Source: Gemmatimonadota bacterium (GTDB taxonomy: Bacteria > Gemmatimonadota > Gemmatimonadetes > Longimicrobiales > Gaopeijiaceae). Taken from it: a DNA stretch of 64,000 bases. Of this stretch, positions 52,412-60,304 are shown piece by piece. Numbering within the stretch: position 1 is the stretch's first letter; each line of letters opens with the position of its first letter. The translations under genes were made by a program, and so were the position numbers. The notes under the pieces are model-generated. The model was not told the DNA's origin and ran no database searches. It worked only from the letters and a program-made list of their open reading frames with translations. Where the stretch lies: positions 124,001-188,000 of the forward strand of contig JAJDTB010000039.1 in assembly GCA_022827345.1 (NCBI GenBank), in the 5' to 3' direction.

Positions 52412-53845
52412 TCACTTCCCCGGGCGGCGCACCCCCAGGCGGTTCATGATCCTGATCAGGCTCGAATGGTCGGACAGCCCGAGCGACCGGGCGGTGCGGC
52501 TGATCACCCATTCGTTCGCCTCGAGCGCCGCCACGATGATCGCGCGTTCGGCGGCGCGCTTCTGCTCCTGGTAGCTGGGAGCGGGTGCGTCGGCGGGAGG
52601 GGGTGGGGGCGCGGAGGACGCGGCGGACGCGGCGGCGCGCGGGCCGGGACGCGCGAGATCCTGGGGCAGGTGCGGCAGGTCGAGGGCCGGGCCGTCCGAG
52701 GCGATGATCATGCGCTCGATCGTGTTCCTCAGCTCGCGGACGTTGTTGCGCTCCCAGCTGCGGGCGCGCAGTTCGGCGAGGGCGGCCTCCGTGACGGGGC
52801 GGGGCGAGCGGCCCAGGCGGGCGGGGAGCGTCGAGGCGAAGTGCGCCGCGAGGAGGGGGATGTCGCGGGGGCGGTCGCGGAGCGGCGGCACGCGGATGAC
52901 GTGGATGTTGATGCGATGGAGCAGGTCTTCGCGAAAGTCGCCCGCTTCGGCGGCCGCATCGAGGTCGCGATGGGTGGCGGCCACGATCCGCGCGCCCACG
53001 GTGATCGGCTCTTCGGCGCCCAGGCGGATGATCTCGCCGCCCTCCAGCACGCGCAGCAGCCTGGCCTGGACGCCGCCCGGGAGTTCGCCGATCTCGTCGA
53101 GGAAGAGCGTGCCCGAGGTCGCGCGCTCGAAGGCGCCCCGCCGGGCCTTCAGGGCGCCGGTGAACGCGCCGCGGTCATGTCCGAACAGGTCGCTGTCGAC
53201 CAGGCCTTCCGCGATGCCGCCGCAGTTGACCGCGACGAAGGCCTCGCCCTGCCGCCGGCTCCGCCGGTGCAGCTCCCTCGCCACCAGCTCCTTGCCCGTG
53301 CCGCTCTCGCCCAGCACCAGGACCGCGCTGGGGATATCGGCCAGCCTGTCGATCGCCGCGCCCACCTCGATCATCGCGGCGCTCTCGCCGATCAGCGGCG
53401 ACGACTCGGCGGCCCCCCGCTCCAGCTCGCCCAGGCGCTGGCGCAGGTCGGTCTGCCGCAACGCCAGGCGCACCTCCTGCACGACCCGCTCCATCGGCTC
53501 GGCCTTGTCGATGAAGCTGAAGGCGCCGAGGCGCACCGCCTCCACGCAGCGGTCGAAGCTGCCCGTCCCCGTGTAGACGATCACCGGGACGTCGATCGAG
53601 CGGTGTTCCATGGCGCGGAGCACGTCGAAGCCGTCGAGACCGGGCATTTCGAGGTCGAGGATGACGCAGTCGACCACTTCGCGCCCGAGAATCTCCAGCC
53701 CCTCGGCGCCTCCGTGGGCGGCGCGCGTGCGGAATCCGCCGAGGCGCCGGATGTCGTATGCGTACTGCTCGGCCAGCGGGGGCACATCGTCGACGATCAG
53801 CACCATCGCCCCCGACGGGTGGATCCGTCTGCCTTCAGTCGTCAT
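52412..53845 (-). CDS. Sigma-54-dependent response regulator (NtrC family)
   Basis: The 477-residue protein has a receiver domain (DD at 19-20, phospho-acceptor D64 in VILDLEMPGLDG, K in FSFIDKAEP), an AAA+ core with Walker A GESGTGKE, the sigma-54 contact loop GAFTGA, Walker B LFLDEIGELPGG and sensor motif, a Pro/Ala-rich linker, and a C-terminal Fis-type HTH (LEANEWVISRTARSLGLSDH). It should activate sigma-54 promoters when phosphorylated by the kinase encoded just upstream. The ATG at 53845 overlaps the kinase stop as ATGA. Target genes cannot be told from the window. Confidence 0.94.
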   Translation of the reverse strand: MTTEGRRIHPSGAMVLIVDDVPPLAEQYAYDIRRLGGFRTRAAHGGAEGLEILGREVVDCVILDLEMPGLDGFDVLRAMEHRSIDVPVIVYTGTGSFDRCVEAVRLGAFSFIDKAEPMERVVQEVRLALRQTDLRQRLGELERGAAESSPLIGESAAMIEVGAAIDRLADIPSAVLVLGESGTGKELVARELHRRSRRQGEAFVAVNCGGIAEGLVDSDLFGHDRGAFTGALKARRGAFERATSGTLFLDEIGELPGGVQARLLRVLEGGEIIRLGAEEPITVGARIVAATHRDLDAAAEAGDFREDLLHRINIHVIRVPPLRDRPRDIPLLAAHFASTLPARLGRSPRPVTEAALAELRARSWERNNVRELRNTIERMIIASDGPALDLPHLPQDLARPGPRAAASAASSAPPPPPADAPAPSYQEQKRAAERAIIVAALEANEWVISRTARSLGLSDHSSLIRIMNRLGVRRPGK

Positions 53846-55620
53846 GCGGAAGCCTCCCCGGCTGCCTTCAAGATCACATGTACGGTGGTGCCCCGCCCCT
53901 CCTCGCTCTCCAGCCGGATCTCCCCGCCCACATCCCGCACCAGCCGTCGGGTGATCGCCAGCCCGAGTCCCGTGCCTTCGGCGCGCGTGGTGAAGAACGG
54001 CTCGAAGACGCGGCCCTGGACCTCGGGCGGGATGCCGGGGCCTTCGTCGGAGACGGTCAACCGGTAGCGTGGCCGGCCGTCACTCCACTCGGCATCGACC
54101 GACACCCGCACCTCTCCCCCATCCGCGCCGGCCGCCGCCACCGCATTGGCGACGATGTTCTCGACGACGCGCCGCAGCGAGAGCGCGTCCATCTCGACCC
54201 ATGCCGGATCGCGCCCGAGGTCGTGAGTCACCCGGACCCCGGCCCGTGCCTGATTGGCCTCCACGACCGACTGCGCCACCGCGCGCAGCTCCGAGCGGTC
54301 GCGGGCTCCGTGGACGGCCACGGCGCGATACTGTTCGGCAAGGCCGCCGAGGTAATCCAGGCTCGCGTCGAGGGTGGGGGCTCGGGCATCGAAGACCCCC
54401 GCCAGGTCGTCCGGGCCTTTGTTGCGGGCCTCCGAGAGGTGTCTGACGACGTTGCGGATGGGAACCAGCCCGTTGCGCACATCGTGATTCACCTGGCGGG
54501 CGAATTCCCCAAGCGTGGCGCGCTTCTCCGCGTCCTTCACGCGCGAGATGCCGTCGCGGATGCGTTGCAGCATCCCGTTCAGGAAGACGGCTAGCCGGTC
54601 CAGCTCCCGCGCGCCCCCGCGCCCGAAGGTCGTGTCGAGCCGTCCCAGGTGTACCCGCCTCGCGGTGGCGGCGAGGCGTTCGACCGGATCGGAGAGCCGC
54701 CGGGCCATGAAGCGCCCCAGGATCACCGCGAGCAGTGCCGCCGCAACGAGGGAGATGATGAGCACCCGGTCGAAAGACCGCACCATGGCCGCGAGGAGCG
54801 GGTCGTTCCAGACGATGACCAGGTCTACCGGCACGATCTCCGCAGCGGTCGCCGGAGCTTCGCCCGCGGCACTGCCGCCACCGGAACCGGCCCGCACCGC
54901 ACTCGGCCAGCCCTGCCAGAGAACCCGGCCGATCGTGCGGCGTCCCTCGTAGCCGCCGCCGTCCCGGGCGTCCGCGCCGCCGCCCTCTCCACCGCGCCCG
55001 GCCCCCGCAATCCGGACGCTCCCGGCCCCGACTCCCCCCTCCGCCACGAGCGCTGCCCGGGCATCGGCCGGCGCCAGGCCCAGCCCGGACACGCTGCCTC
55101 CCACGATCCCGATGATCTCGACACCTCCGATGTCGAACCGTTCGCCGCGCGTCAGCACCAGTCCATCCGGCGTGGGGAAAGGAACGCGGGTGACGATCGG
55201 GGCCCCCGCGCGGCCGGCGAGGGCGGCCAGCGCCGGATCGCGCCGGCCCGCGTCGCCCGCGAAGTGACTGGCGGCCAGAATCTCGCCGGTCGTGTCCAGC
55301 AGAAACGCCACATCCAGCCCGCTCGACGACGCGAACCGCGCCAGCGCCGCCTGCAGTCCCGGGCGGCTTCGCGACCGCGCCGCGATCCGCACCGTGTTGT
55401 CCTCGGTGAGGAGGGCGCCGAGCGCGGCCAGGCGGTCCTCCAGCCGGGCCGCTCCCTGCAGCCACGCCTCGGCGATGCGGTCTCCCCTCTCGCGCATCCG
55501 CTGCTCGTTCGCGTCGGCGAGGCGGCGGGTGCCGGCCGAGCGGACCACCAGGCCGAGACAGAGCACCGGGATCCACGCGACCACGATCCCGGCGAGGATC
55601 AGCCTGCCGCGAAAGGTCAT
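53842..55620 (-). CDS. Membrane-bound sensor histidine kinase
   Basis: The 592-residue kinase has a first membrane segment at the start (LILAGIVVAWIPVLCLGLVV), a large periplasmic sensor (about residues 30-280), a second segment near 282-302 (VLIISLVAAALLAVILGRF), a HAMP linker, an H-box FARQVNHDVRNGLVP near 370-385 and an ATPase domain with NIVANAVAAA, DEGPGIPP and EGTGLGLAI. I chose the ATG at 55620 because it overlaps the stop of the upstream lipoprotein gene (ATGA); a second ATG nine bases further upstream is possible. Confidence 0.92.
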   Translation of the reverse strand: MTFRGRLILAGIVVAWIPVLCLGLVVRSAGTRRLADANEQRMRERGDRIAEAWLQGAARLEDRLAALGALLTEDNTVRIAARSRSRPGLQAALARFASSSGLDVAFLLDTTGEILAASHFAGDAGRRDPALAALAGRAGAPIVTRVPFPTPDGLVLTRGERFDIGGVEIIGIVGGSVSGLGLAPADARAALVAEGGVGAGSVRIAGAGRGGEGGGADARDGGGYEGRRTIGRVLWQGWPSAVRAGSGGGSAAGEAPATAAEIVPVDLVIVWNDPLLAAMVRSFDRVLIISLVAAALLAVILGRFMARRLSDPVERLAATARRVHLGRLDTTFGRGGARELDRLAVFLNGMLQRIRDGISRVKDAEKRATLGEFARQVNHDVRNGLVPIRNVVRHLSEARNKGPDDLAGVFDARAPTLDASLDYLGGLAEQYRAVAVHGARDRSELRAVAQSVVEANQARAGVRVTHDLGRDPAWVEMDALSLRRVVENIVANAVAAAGADGGEVRVSVDAEWSDGRPRYRLTVSDEGPGIPPEVQGRVFEPFFTTRAEGTGLGLAITRRLVRDVGGEIRLESEEGRGTTVHVILKAAGEASA

Positions 55621-56918
55621 TGCGGCCATCCCGGAGGTCCCGCTGCATGGCATGATTTCGCGGAATGGTACAATTCCGTAGTATGGTATGATTTCGGTTG
55701 TATGGTACGTTCCCGTCGCATGGCAGGCGCAGGTGGGCCGATTTCGAAAACGGCGGCCTCTCCGACCAGGACAGTGGCAGCCCCGGCAGCGCGCATCGGT
55801 CCCCACGCCTCCAGCGCGCGCAGCACCTCCGCGTGCAGCGAACAGGGATGACCGGGACCCGACTCAACCCTCAAGACCGCGGCCACATCGGACTGCGCCC
55901 GCCCGGGCCGCGCTCCTCCCGCCGCGCGCACCGACGGCCTCGCAGCCGACCCGGCCAGGGCGCGCGCCGTGGAGCCGTGCCGGTCGCGGCGCATGATGGC
56001 GGAGACGATTCTCTCGGCGAGCTGAAGGCCCGGCAGGTCGCCTTCCCGGTAGCTCACCGTGGGCTCCGCCGGAGCGGGCCGGGCCTGCCCCCCTTCCGCG
56101 TCGCCGGCCAGCGAGGACGCGCCGCACCGACCGGCAAGCTCGCCCCAGGTGAACGCGGCAGCCCTCCTGGCGCCCTCCGCACCCCATTGCACCCAGTCCG
56201 CCGCAACCGCGCGCCCGAGTTCCACCGCCGCCGCTCCCCCCGCATCCCCCGCATCCCCGGCATCGCCCGCGAACACCACCATGTAGAGCCGATCGAACGC
56301 CACCATCCGCACCGGGCGGCCCAGCGACCGCGCATACTCGACCGAGGCGCCGTGGCGCGTCAGCACCGTCTGCCCGGCGTCGATCGCGTCGCGCGCGTCT
56401 CCCTCCCGCACCGCGAGCGGCACCCCCGACAGCCTCCGATCGGCGAACAGCCGTTCCGGCTCCGTCCCCGGCCCCCGCGGCGGCCCTCCAAAGCGAACCC
56501 CCACGCTTCCGCCGGGGAGCACCGTGATCGCCTCGATCCGGTGCCCCAGCCAGGGCGGCTCCGTGAGCGGCGGCCACGCCTCGACAAGCTCGGCGCCGGT
56601 GGGCCCGCCGGTCGGCTCCGCGAAGTCGAGGGTCACCTCGTCTCCATCCCGCGACCAGGCCGCCCTGCCCGGCAGCACCTCGCCGCCGCATCCGAGCCGA
56701 AGGAGCGCATGCGCATACCCGCTGCCCGCCGCGCTTTCCGGGCATGCCTCGCCTCCAACGGGCGCGGGCGCGATGGGCTCGGACGCCACGGGCTCGCGGG
56801 CGACGCGCTCGGGGGCGGCGGACCCGGGCGCCACGGGCGCCGGCACCCCACCCTCCATCGGCACGGGGCCGCAGGCGGCGGGCAGCAGGCAGCATGCAAA
56901 CCGCATCCAGTGGGTCAT
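55617..56918 (-). CDS. Lipoprotein of unknown function, first gene of the kinase/regulator operon
   Basis: The 433-residue protein has a lipoprotein signal (MRFACCLLPAACGPVP) and GAGGAG upstream of the ATG at 56918. A Pro/Ala/Val linker follows, then a globular domain with PPWLGHRIEAITVLPGGSVG, VLTRHGASVEYARSLG and MVAFDRLYMVVFAGD. I do not recognise the family. The C-terminus contains a run of tandem hexapeptides (QPKSYH, TTELYH, SAKSCH) that is absent from the rest of the protein. The stop overlaps the kinase start, so it may supply an extracytoplasmic ligand-binding partner to that kinase. Composition is extremely GC-rich. Confidence 0.7.
   Translation of the reverse strand: MTHWMRFACCLLPAACGPVPMEGGVPAPVAPGSAAPERVAREPVASEPIAPAPVGGEACPESAAGSGYAHALLRLGCGGEVLPGRAAWSRDGDEVTLDFAEPTGGPTGAELVEAWPPLTEPPWLGHRIEAITVLPGGSVGVRFGGPPRGPGTEPERLFADRRLSGVPLAVREGDARDAIDAGQTVLTRHGASVEYARSLGRPVRMVAFDRLYMVVFAGDAGDAGDAGGAAAVELGRAVAADWVQWGAEGARRAAAFTWGELAGRCGASSLAGDAEGGQARPAPAEPTVSYREGDLPGLQLAERIVSAIMRRDRHGSTARALAGSAARPSVRAAGGARPGRAQSDVAAVLRVESGPGHPCSLHAEVLRALEAWGPMRAAGAATVLVGEAAVFEIGPPAPAMRRERTIQPKSYHTTELYHSAKSCHAAGPPGWPQ
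55638..55723 (-). repeat. 18-bp tandem repeat coding hexapeptides at the end of the lipoprotein gene
   Basis: Five degenerate copies of a unit beginning CCATRC (minus strand) lie head to tail, 18, 19, 18 and 18 bp apart plus a partial copy. The middle three are read in phase as QPKSYH, TTELYH and SAKSCH. Because 18 is a multiple of three, unit gain or loss would not disrupt the frame. Local A+T content is far above the surroundings. Confidence 0.65.
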
Positions 56919-56978
56919 CGGCCGGTGCTCCTCATCGTCGCTGGCAGTCGCGGCGGGCACGCCGTTAGAATCGCAAGC

Positions 56979-57821
56979 ATGAACAAGTCATCGGAAAACC
57001 GCAAAGTCGTGCTGCCGGGCCCATCGGTCTCCTGCGAGTGGCTGGCCGGGCATCTGGGCAGCCCCGAAGTCGTCGTCCTCGACGGATCCTGGTACCTCCC
57101 CGGGTCCGGCCGCGATCCCGCCGCCGAGTTCGTCGAGCGGCGCATCCCCGGGGCCCGCTTCCTTGATATCGATAGGTGCAGCGACCCGGACGCGGAGTTG
57201 CCGCACACGGTCGCGCCGCCGGAGCATTTCCGCGCCTGCGCCGAGGACGCCGGCGTGTCCGACGCTTCCGCGGTGGTCGTCTACGACGGCTCGGGGGTGA
57301 ACCTCAGCGCGGCGCGGGTGTGGTGGAACTTCCGCTACTTCGGACACGGCAACGTGGCGGTCCTGGACGGAGGACTCCGGCGCTGGGTCGCCGCGGGCCA
57401 TCCCACCGAGTCGGGACCGGCGCTTCGCACGCTCGAGGCCCCCGCGCCCTTCACCCCCGTCCCCCAGCCGCACCTGATCCGCAACGTCGACGATGTGCTG
57501 AACGCGATCGGGGCGGACGGCACGCAGATCGTGGACATGCGCCCCCCAGGACGTTTCGCGGGGACCGAGCCGGAGCCGCGCGCCGGGCTGCGCGGAGGCC
57601 ATGTGCCGGGGAGCCGGAACGTCCCCTACGTCGACCTCGTGGACCGCGCGACCGGTCTCGCGATCGGCGCCGAAGCCTTCATGCGGCTGGTTGAGGCGGC
57701 GGGCGTCGACCCCGCGAAGGAACTGGTGGGCACCTGCGGATCGGGAACCAGCGCCTGCGCCTTCGCCTGGCTCATGGCGCGGGCGGGCCACGGCGACGTG
57801 GCGATCTACGACGGCTCCTAG
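56979..57821 (+). CDS. sseA: Two-rhodanese sulfurtransferase (SseA-like), C-terminus cut by an in-frame TAG
   Basis: The product has two rhodanese domains: residues 13-140 (VLDGSWYLPGSGRDPAAEF; no catalytic Cys) and 165-280 with the active-site loop CGSGTSAC, catalytic Cys at 253. The family moves sulfur from 3-mercaptopyruvate or thiosulfate to an acceptor. The conserved C-terminal motif YDGSWSEWG is interrupted: the Trp codon is TAG at 57819-57821, after which the frame continues SEWGGRADLPVDTGPPDG to a TGA at 57876-57878. One base change (TGG to TAG) explains this. The 280-residue protein may still work, since only the tail is lost. Confidence 0.9.
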   Translation: MNKSSENRKVVLPGPSVSCEWLAGHLGSPEVVVLDGSWYLPGSGRDPAAEFVERRIPGARFLDIDRCSDPDAELPHTVAPPEHFRACAEDAGVSDASAVVVYDGSGVNLSAARVWWNFRYFGHGNVAVLDGGLRRWVAAGHPTESGPALRTLEAPAPFTPVPQPHLIRNVDDVLNAIGADGTQIVDMRPPGRFAGTEPEPRAGLRGGHVPGSRNVPYVDLVDRATGLAIGAEAFMRLVEAAGVDPAKELVGTCGSGTSACAFAWLMARAGHGDVAIYDGS

Positions 57822-58303
57822 TCGGAGTGGGGCGGACGCGCGGACCTGCCGGTCGACACGGGACCGCCGGATGGCTGACCGGGCTGCTTTCGTCCCAGGA
57901 AGGTGCCCCGCTGAGGCCCCAGGATCCAGTTGCCGGACAGGTACTCCCCGTCCCAGGCGAGCCGGAGGATCAGGGTGCCCTGCGATGCGATGGCATGAAC
58001 CGTCATGTGGTCGTCGCCCGCATCCACGTTTACGATGCGGGCGGTGACCGAACCCACGGTGATCACCCCCGTGTAGGACCCCGGCTCGTCGGGGATGCCG
58101 CGGACCTCCATCGTCCCCTCCGAGACCATGCGCTCGCTGGACATGGTCACTTCGTATCCCCCGGCCGGATCGAAGACCCCGCCGGGCGCGGGCCCGTCTT
58201 CCGAACCCGGTGGACTCGAAGCGGTGCAGCCGGCCGCAAGACCGATCGCAAGCAGCGGCGTCAGCAGTCCGCGACCGCCGGCGGCGGCAATCCACCGCCT
58301 CAC
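57818..58303 (-). CDS. Small lipoprotein of unknown function
   Basis: The 161-residue protein has a signal with lipobox LAAGC and a beta-rich body (GGYEVTMSSERMVSEGTMEV, YTGVITVGSVTARIVNVDAG, LILRLAWDGEYLSGNWILGP) like small envelope lipoproteins of the lipocalin-like type. The GTG start overlaps the upstream small membrane-protein stop as GTGA. Its 3' end runs into the convergent sulfurtransferase gene: if that gene is read through its TAG, the two overlap by about 60 bp. Confidence 0.72.
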   Translation of the reverse strand: MRRWIAAAGGRGLLTPLLAIGLAAGCTASSPPGSEDGPAPGGVFDPAGGYEVTMSSERMVSEGTMEVRGIPDEPGSYTGVITVGSVTARIVNVDAGDDHMTVHAIASQGTLILRLAWDGEYLSGNWILGPQRGTFLGRKQPGQPSGGPVSTGRSARPPHSD

Positions 58304-58563
58304 GGCGTGCCCGCCGGGCCGCGGAAACGGTCCGCGATGGCGTCATAAACCGACATCGCCCATTCGCCCACCGCGGACAGCAAGTCCCCCGCCTGGGAGC
58401 TGTCCAGCCATCCGAACCACATCGCCACCCCTCCGAGGATCACCACCAGGGCGATGATCTTGAGTGTGATTCGCACGAAGTCCCGGAGCAGCAGCACGAC
58501 GAGCCCCAGCACGAAGAGCAGGATCAGCGCACCTCCGATCAGCACCGGAATGGACTCGTTCAT
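58300..58563 (-). CDS. Small membrane protein of unknown function
   Basis: The 87-residue protein has two transmembrane segments (VLIGGALILLFVLGLVVLLL and LKIIALVVILGGVAMWFGW) joined by a short basic loop, with an amphipathic C-terminus. No family is recognised. It is followed by a GTGA overlap with the small lipoprotein gene, so the two form a pair. The hup gene upstream has its own terminator. Confidence 0.7.
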   Translation of the reverse strand: MNESIPVLIGGALILLFVLGLVVLLLRDFVRITLKIIALVVILGGVAMWFGWLDSSQAGDLLSAVGEWAMSVYDAIADRFRGPAGTP

Positions 58564-58592
58564 CGGGCCGCCTTCAGCCGCGGGGCACGAGA

Positions 58593-58626
58593 AAGGGGCG
58601 GCCCCGGCGATCCGGAGCCACCCCTC
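58593..58626 (-). terminator. Rho-independent-type terminator after hup
   Basis: On the minus strand, AGGGGTGGCTCCGG is followed by a 4-nt loop and CCGGGGCCGCCCCTT, a long GC stem with two mismatches, then a short T-rich stretch (TTTCTCG). It begins about 30 nt past the hup stop. Confidence 0.7.
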
Positions 58627-58657
58627 TTTTCGTCCTTCCTTACTTCGGGCACTGACG

Positions 58658-58942
58658 CTAGGCGATCCTGTCCTTCAGGCTCTTGGCGGCCTTGAAGGCG
58701 GGATAGTTCTTTGCAGCGATGGTGATCGATTCGCCGGTCCTGGGGTTGCGCCCCGTACGAGCCGCCCGCTGGCGCGCCTCGAAGGTGCCGAATCCACCGA
58801 CCGACACCTTGTCGCCCGCCTGGAGCTGGTCGGCGATGATTCCGAAGACGGGATTGAAGATCATCTCCAACACATCCGCTGACATCGCTTGAGTCAGCCC
58901 GGATTTGTTGGCGAGACTCTTGGCCATCTCGGACTTGTTCAT
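58658..58942 (-). CDS. hup: HU-family nucleoid protein
   Basis: The 94-residue protein is a standard HU: an N-terminal helical body (MNKSEMAKSLANKSGLTQAM), then the arm and core motif VSVGGFGTFEARQRAARTGR followed by NPRTGESITIAAKNYPAFKA. It bends and compacts DNA as a dimer and assists replication and recombination. A good AGGAG ribosome-binding site precedes the ATG, and a terminator follows. Confidence 0.95.
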   Translation of the reverse strand: MNKSEMAKSLANKSGLTQAMSADVLEMIFNPVFGIIADQLQAGDKVSVGGFGTFEARQRAARTGRNPRTGESITIAAKNYPAFKAAKSLKDRIA

Positions 58943-59002
58943 TCAAGACTCCTTGGTTGGTTGCATCTCCGGATTCGGTTCCGAGCCCGGATCGTGGGTA
59001 AT

Positions 59003-59019
59003 GCGCGTGGTCCACGCGC
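59003..59019. promoter_or_regulatory. Perfect 17-bp palindrome between divergent hup and alcohol dehydrogenase genes
   Basis: GCGCGTGGTCCACGCGC reads the same on both strands apart from its single central base. It lies in the 288-bp gap 58943-59230, about 60 bp upstream of hup. A TATACT box at 59035-59040 could be a plus-strand -10. No gene is visible in the gap. Confidence 0.45.
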
Positions 59020-59230
59020 GCTGAATGGGCCTTGTATACTGTCAACCTGGCAAAGCGTTCCCCGGTTCCCCACCATCACCGCCTCCAAAGTCTGGAACAA
59101 AACGCGGCGAAAGGGAAGCGGTTGAGGCCGAAGACGGGGACACGAGGGTGCTGATTGTGAGGGGTCGAAACGTGACATGGATTCCGGTGCACCGTTGCCC
59201 GGGTCCTGTCCCAACAAGCGGAGGACCGCC

Positions 59231-60274
59231 TTGAAGGCTGCAATCTACAGGGAATACCGAGGTCCCATCGTGATCGAGACCTTTCCGGATCCGGAACCGG
59301 CGCCGGACGGAGTCGTCCTCCGCGTGGAGGCCAACGGGGTCTGCCGGAGCGACTGGCACGGCTGGGTGGGTCACGACCCGGACATCGTGCTCCCCCACGT
59401 GCCGGGGCACGAGATCGCGGGGGTCGTGGTGGATGTCGGGCGCGATGTCCGGCGCTGGCGGGAGGGGGACCGCGTGTCGGTGCCCTTCATCGCCGGGTGC
59501 GGACGGTGCCGGCCGTGCCGCGCCGGAAACCAGCAGGTCTGCGCCCACCAGTTCCAGCCGGGGTTCCACGGCTGGGGCGGATTCGCCGACCTGGTGGCGC
59601 TCCGTCAGGCCGACCTCACCCTCGCGGCGCTGCCGGACGACCTCGGGTTCGTCACGGCCGCCAGTCTGGGTTGTCGCTTTGCGACCTCCTTCCGCGCGGT
59701 GCAGGCGCAGGGACGGGTGACCGCGGGTGACTGGGTGGCGATTCACGGGTGCGGCGGGGTCGGTCTGTCGGCCGTGATGATTGCGCGCGCTCTGGGCGCC
59801 AACGTGGTGGCGGTGGACATCCGCGACGAGGCGCTCGCCATGGCGCGGGATCTCGGGGCGGTCGCGGCCGTCAATGCGGCCGACTCACCGGATGTCCCCG
59901 AAGAGATCCACAGCATCACGGGCGGCGGCGCGCACGCCTCCATCGACGCTCTGGGCCACCCGGACACCTGCTTCAACTCGGTGGCCTGCCTCCGCCGCCG
60001 CGGGCGCCACGTGCAGGTTGGGCTGATGACCGGTGACCACCGCAACGCCCCCGTCCCCATGGACCGGGTCATCGCCTGGGAGCTCGAAATGGTGGGCAGC
60101 CACGGCCTGCAGGCGTGGGAGTACGACCGGATGCTCCGCATGGTCGCCTCCGGCTTCGTCGACCTCGACAGGCTGGTGACCCGCACGGTAACCCTCGAAG
60201 AGGGCATCGACGTGCTGACCGGGATGGACGACTACACGGTGGACGGGGTCGTCGTCATCGACCGCTTCGGGTAG
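59231..60274 (+). CDS. Zinc-dependent medium-chain alcohol dehydrogenase
   Basis: The 347-residue enzyme has catalytic-zinc residues C38 (NGVCRSDWHG) and H60-E61 (VPGHEIAGVV), a four-Cys structural zinc site C90, C93, C96, C104 (CGRCRPCRAGNQQVC), and the NAD(P)-binding fold HGCGGVGLSAVMIARALG. It oxidises or reduces an alcohol/aldehyde pair in the cytoplasm. I chose the TTG at 59231, which begins LKAAIYREYRGP and has GGAGGA six bases upstream; the frame opens 18 codons earlier without family-like sequence. Confidence 0.92.
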   Translation: MKAAIYREYRGPIVIETFPDPEPAPDGVVLRVEANGVCRSDWHGWVGHDPDIVLPHVPGHEIAGVVVDVGRDVRRWREGDRVSVPFIAGCGRCRPCRAGNQQVCAHQFQPGFHGWGGFADLVALRQADLTLAALPDDLGFVTAASLGCRFATSFRAVQAQGRVTAGDWVAIHGCGGVGLSAVMIARALGANVVAVDIRDEALAMARDLGAVAAVNAADSPDVPEEIHSITGGGAHASIDALGHPDTCFNSVACLRRRGRHVQVGLMTGDHRNAPVPMDRVIAWELEMVGSHGLQAWEYDRMLRMVASGFVDLDRLVTRTVTLEEGIDVLTGMDDYTVDGVVVIDRFG

Positions 60275-60304
60275 TCGCCACCCCGTCGGGCCGCGCGGCA
60301 GGGC

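Noticed and set aside
57819-57821. TAG as a recoded sense codon (pyrrolysine or suppressor)
   Set aside because: Other genes here (the HerA-like and HupE-like genes) end at TAG and no pyl genes are visible, so a nonsense change or sequence error is simpler.
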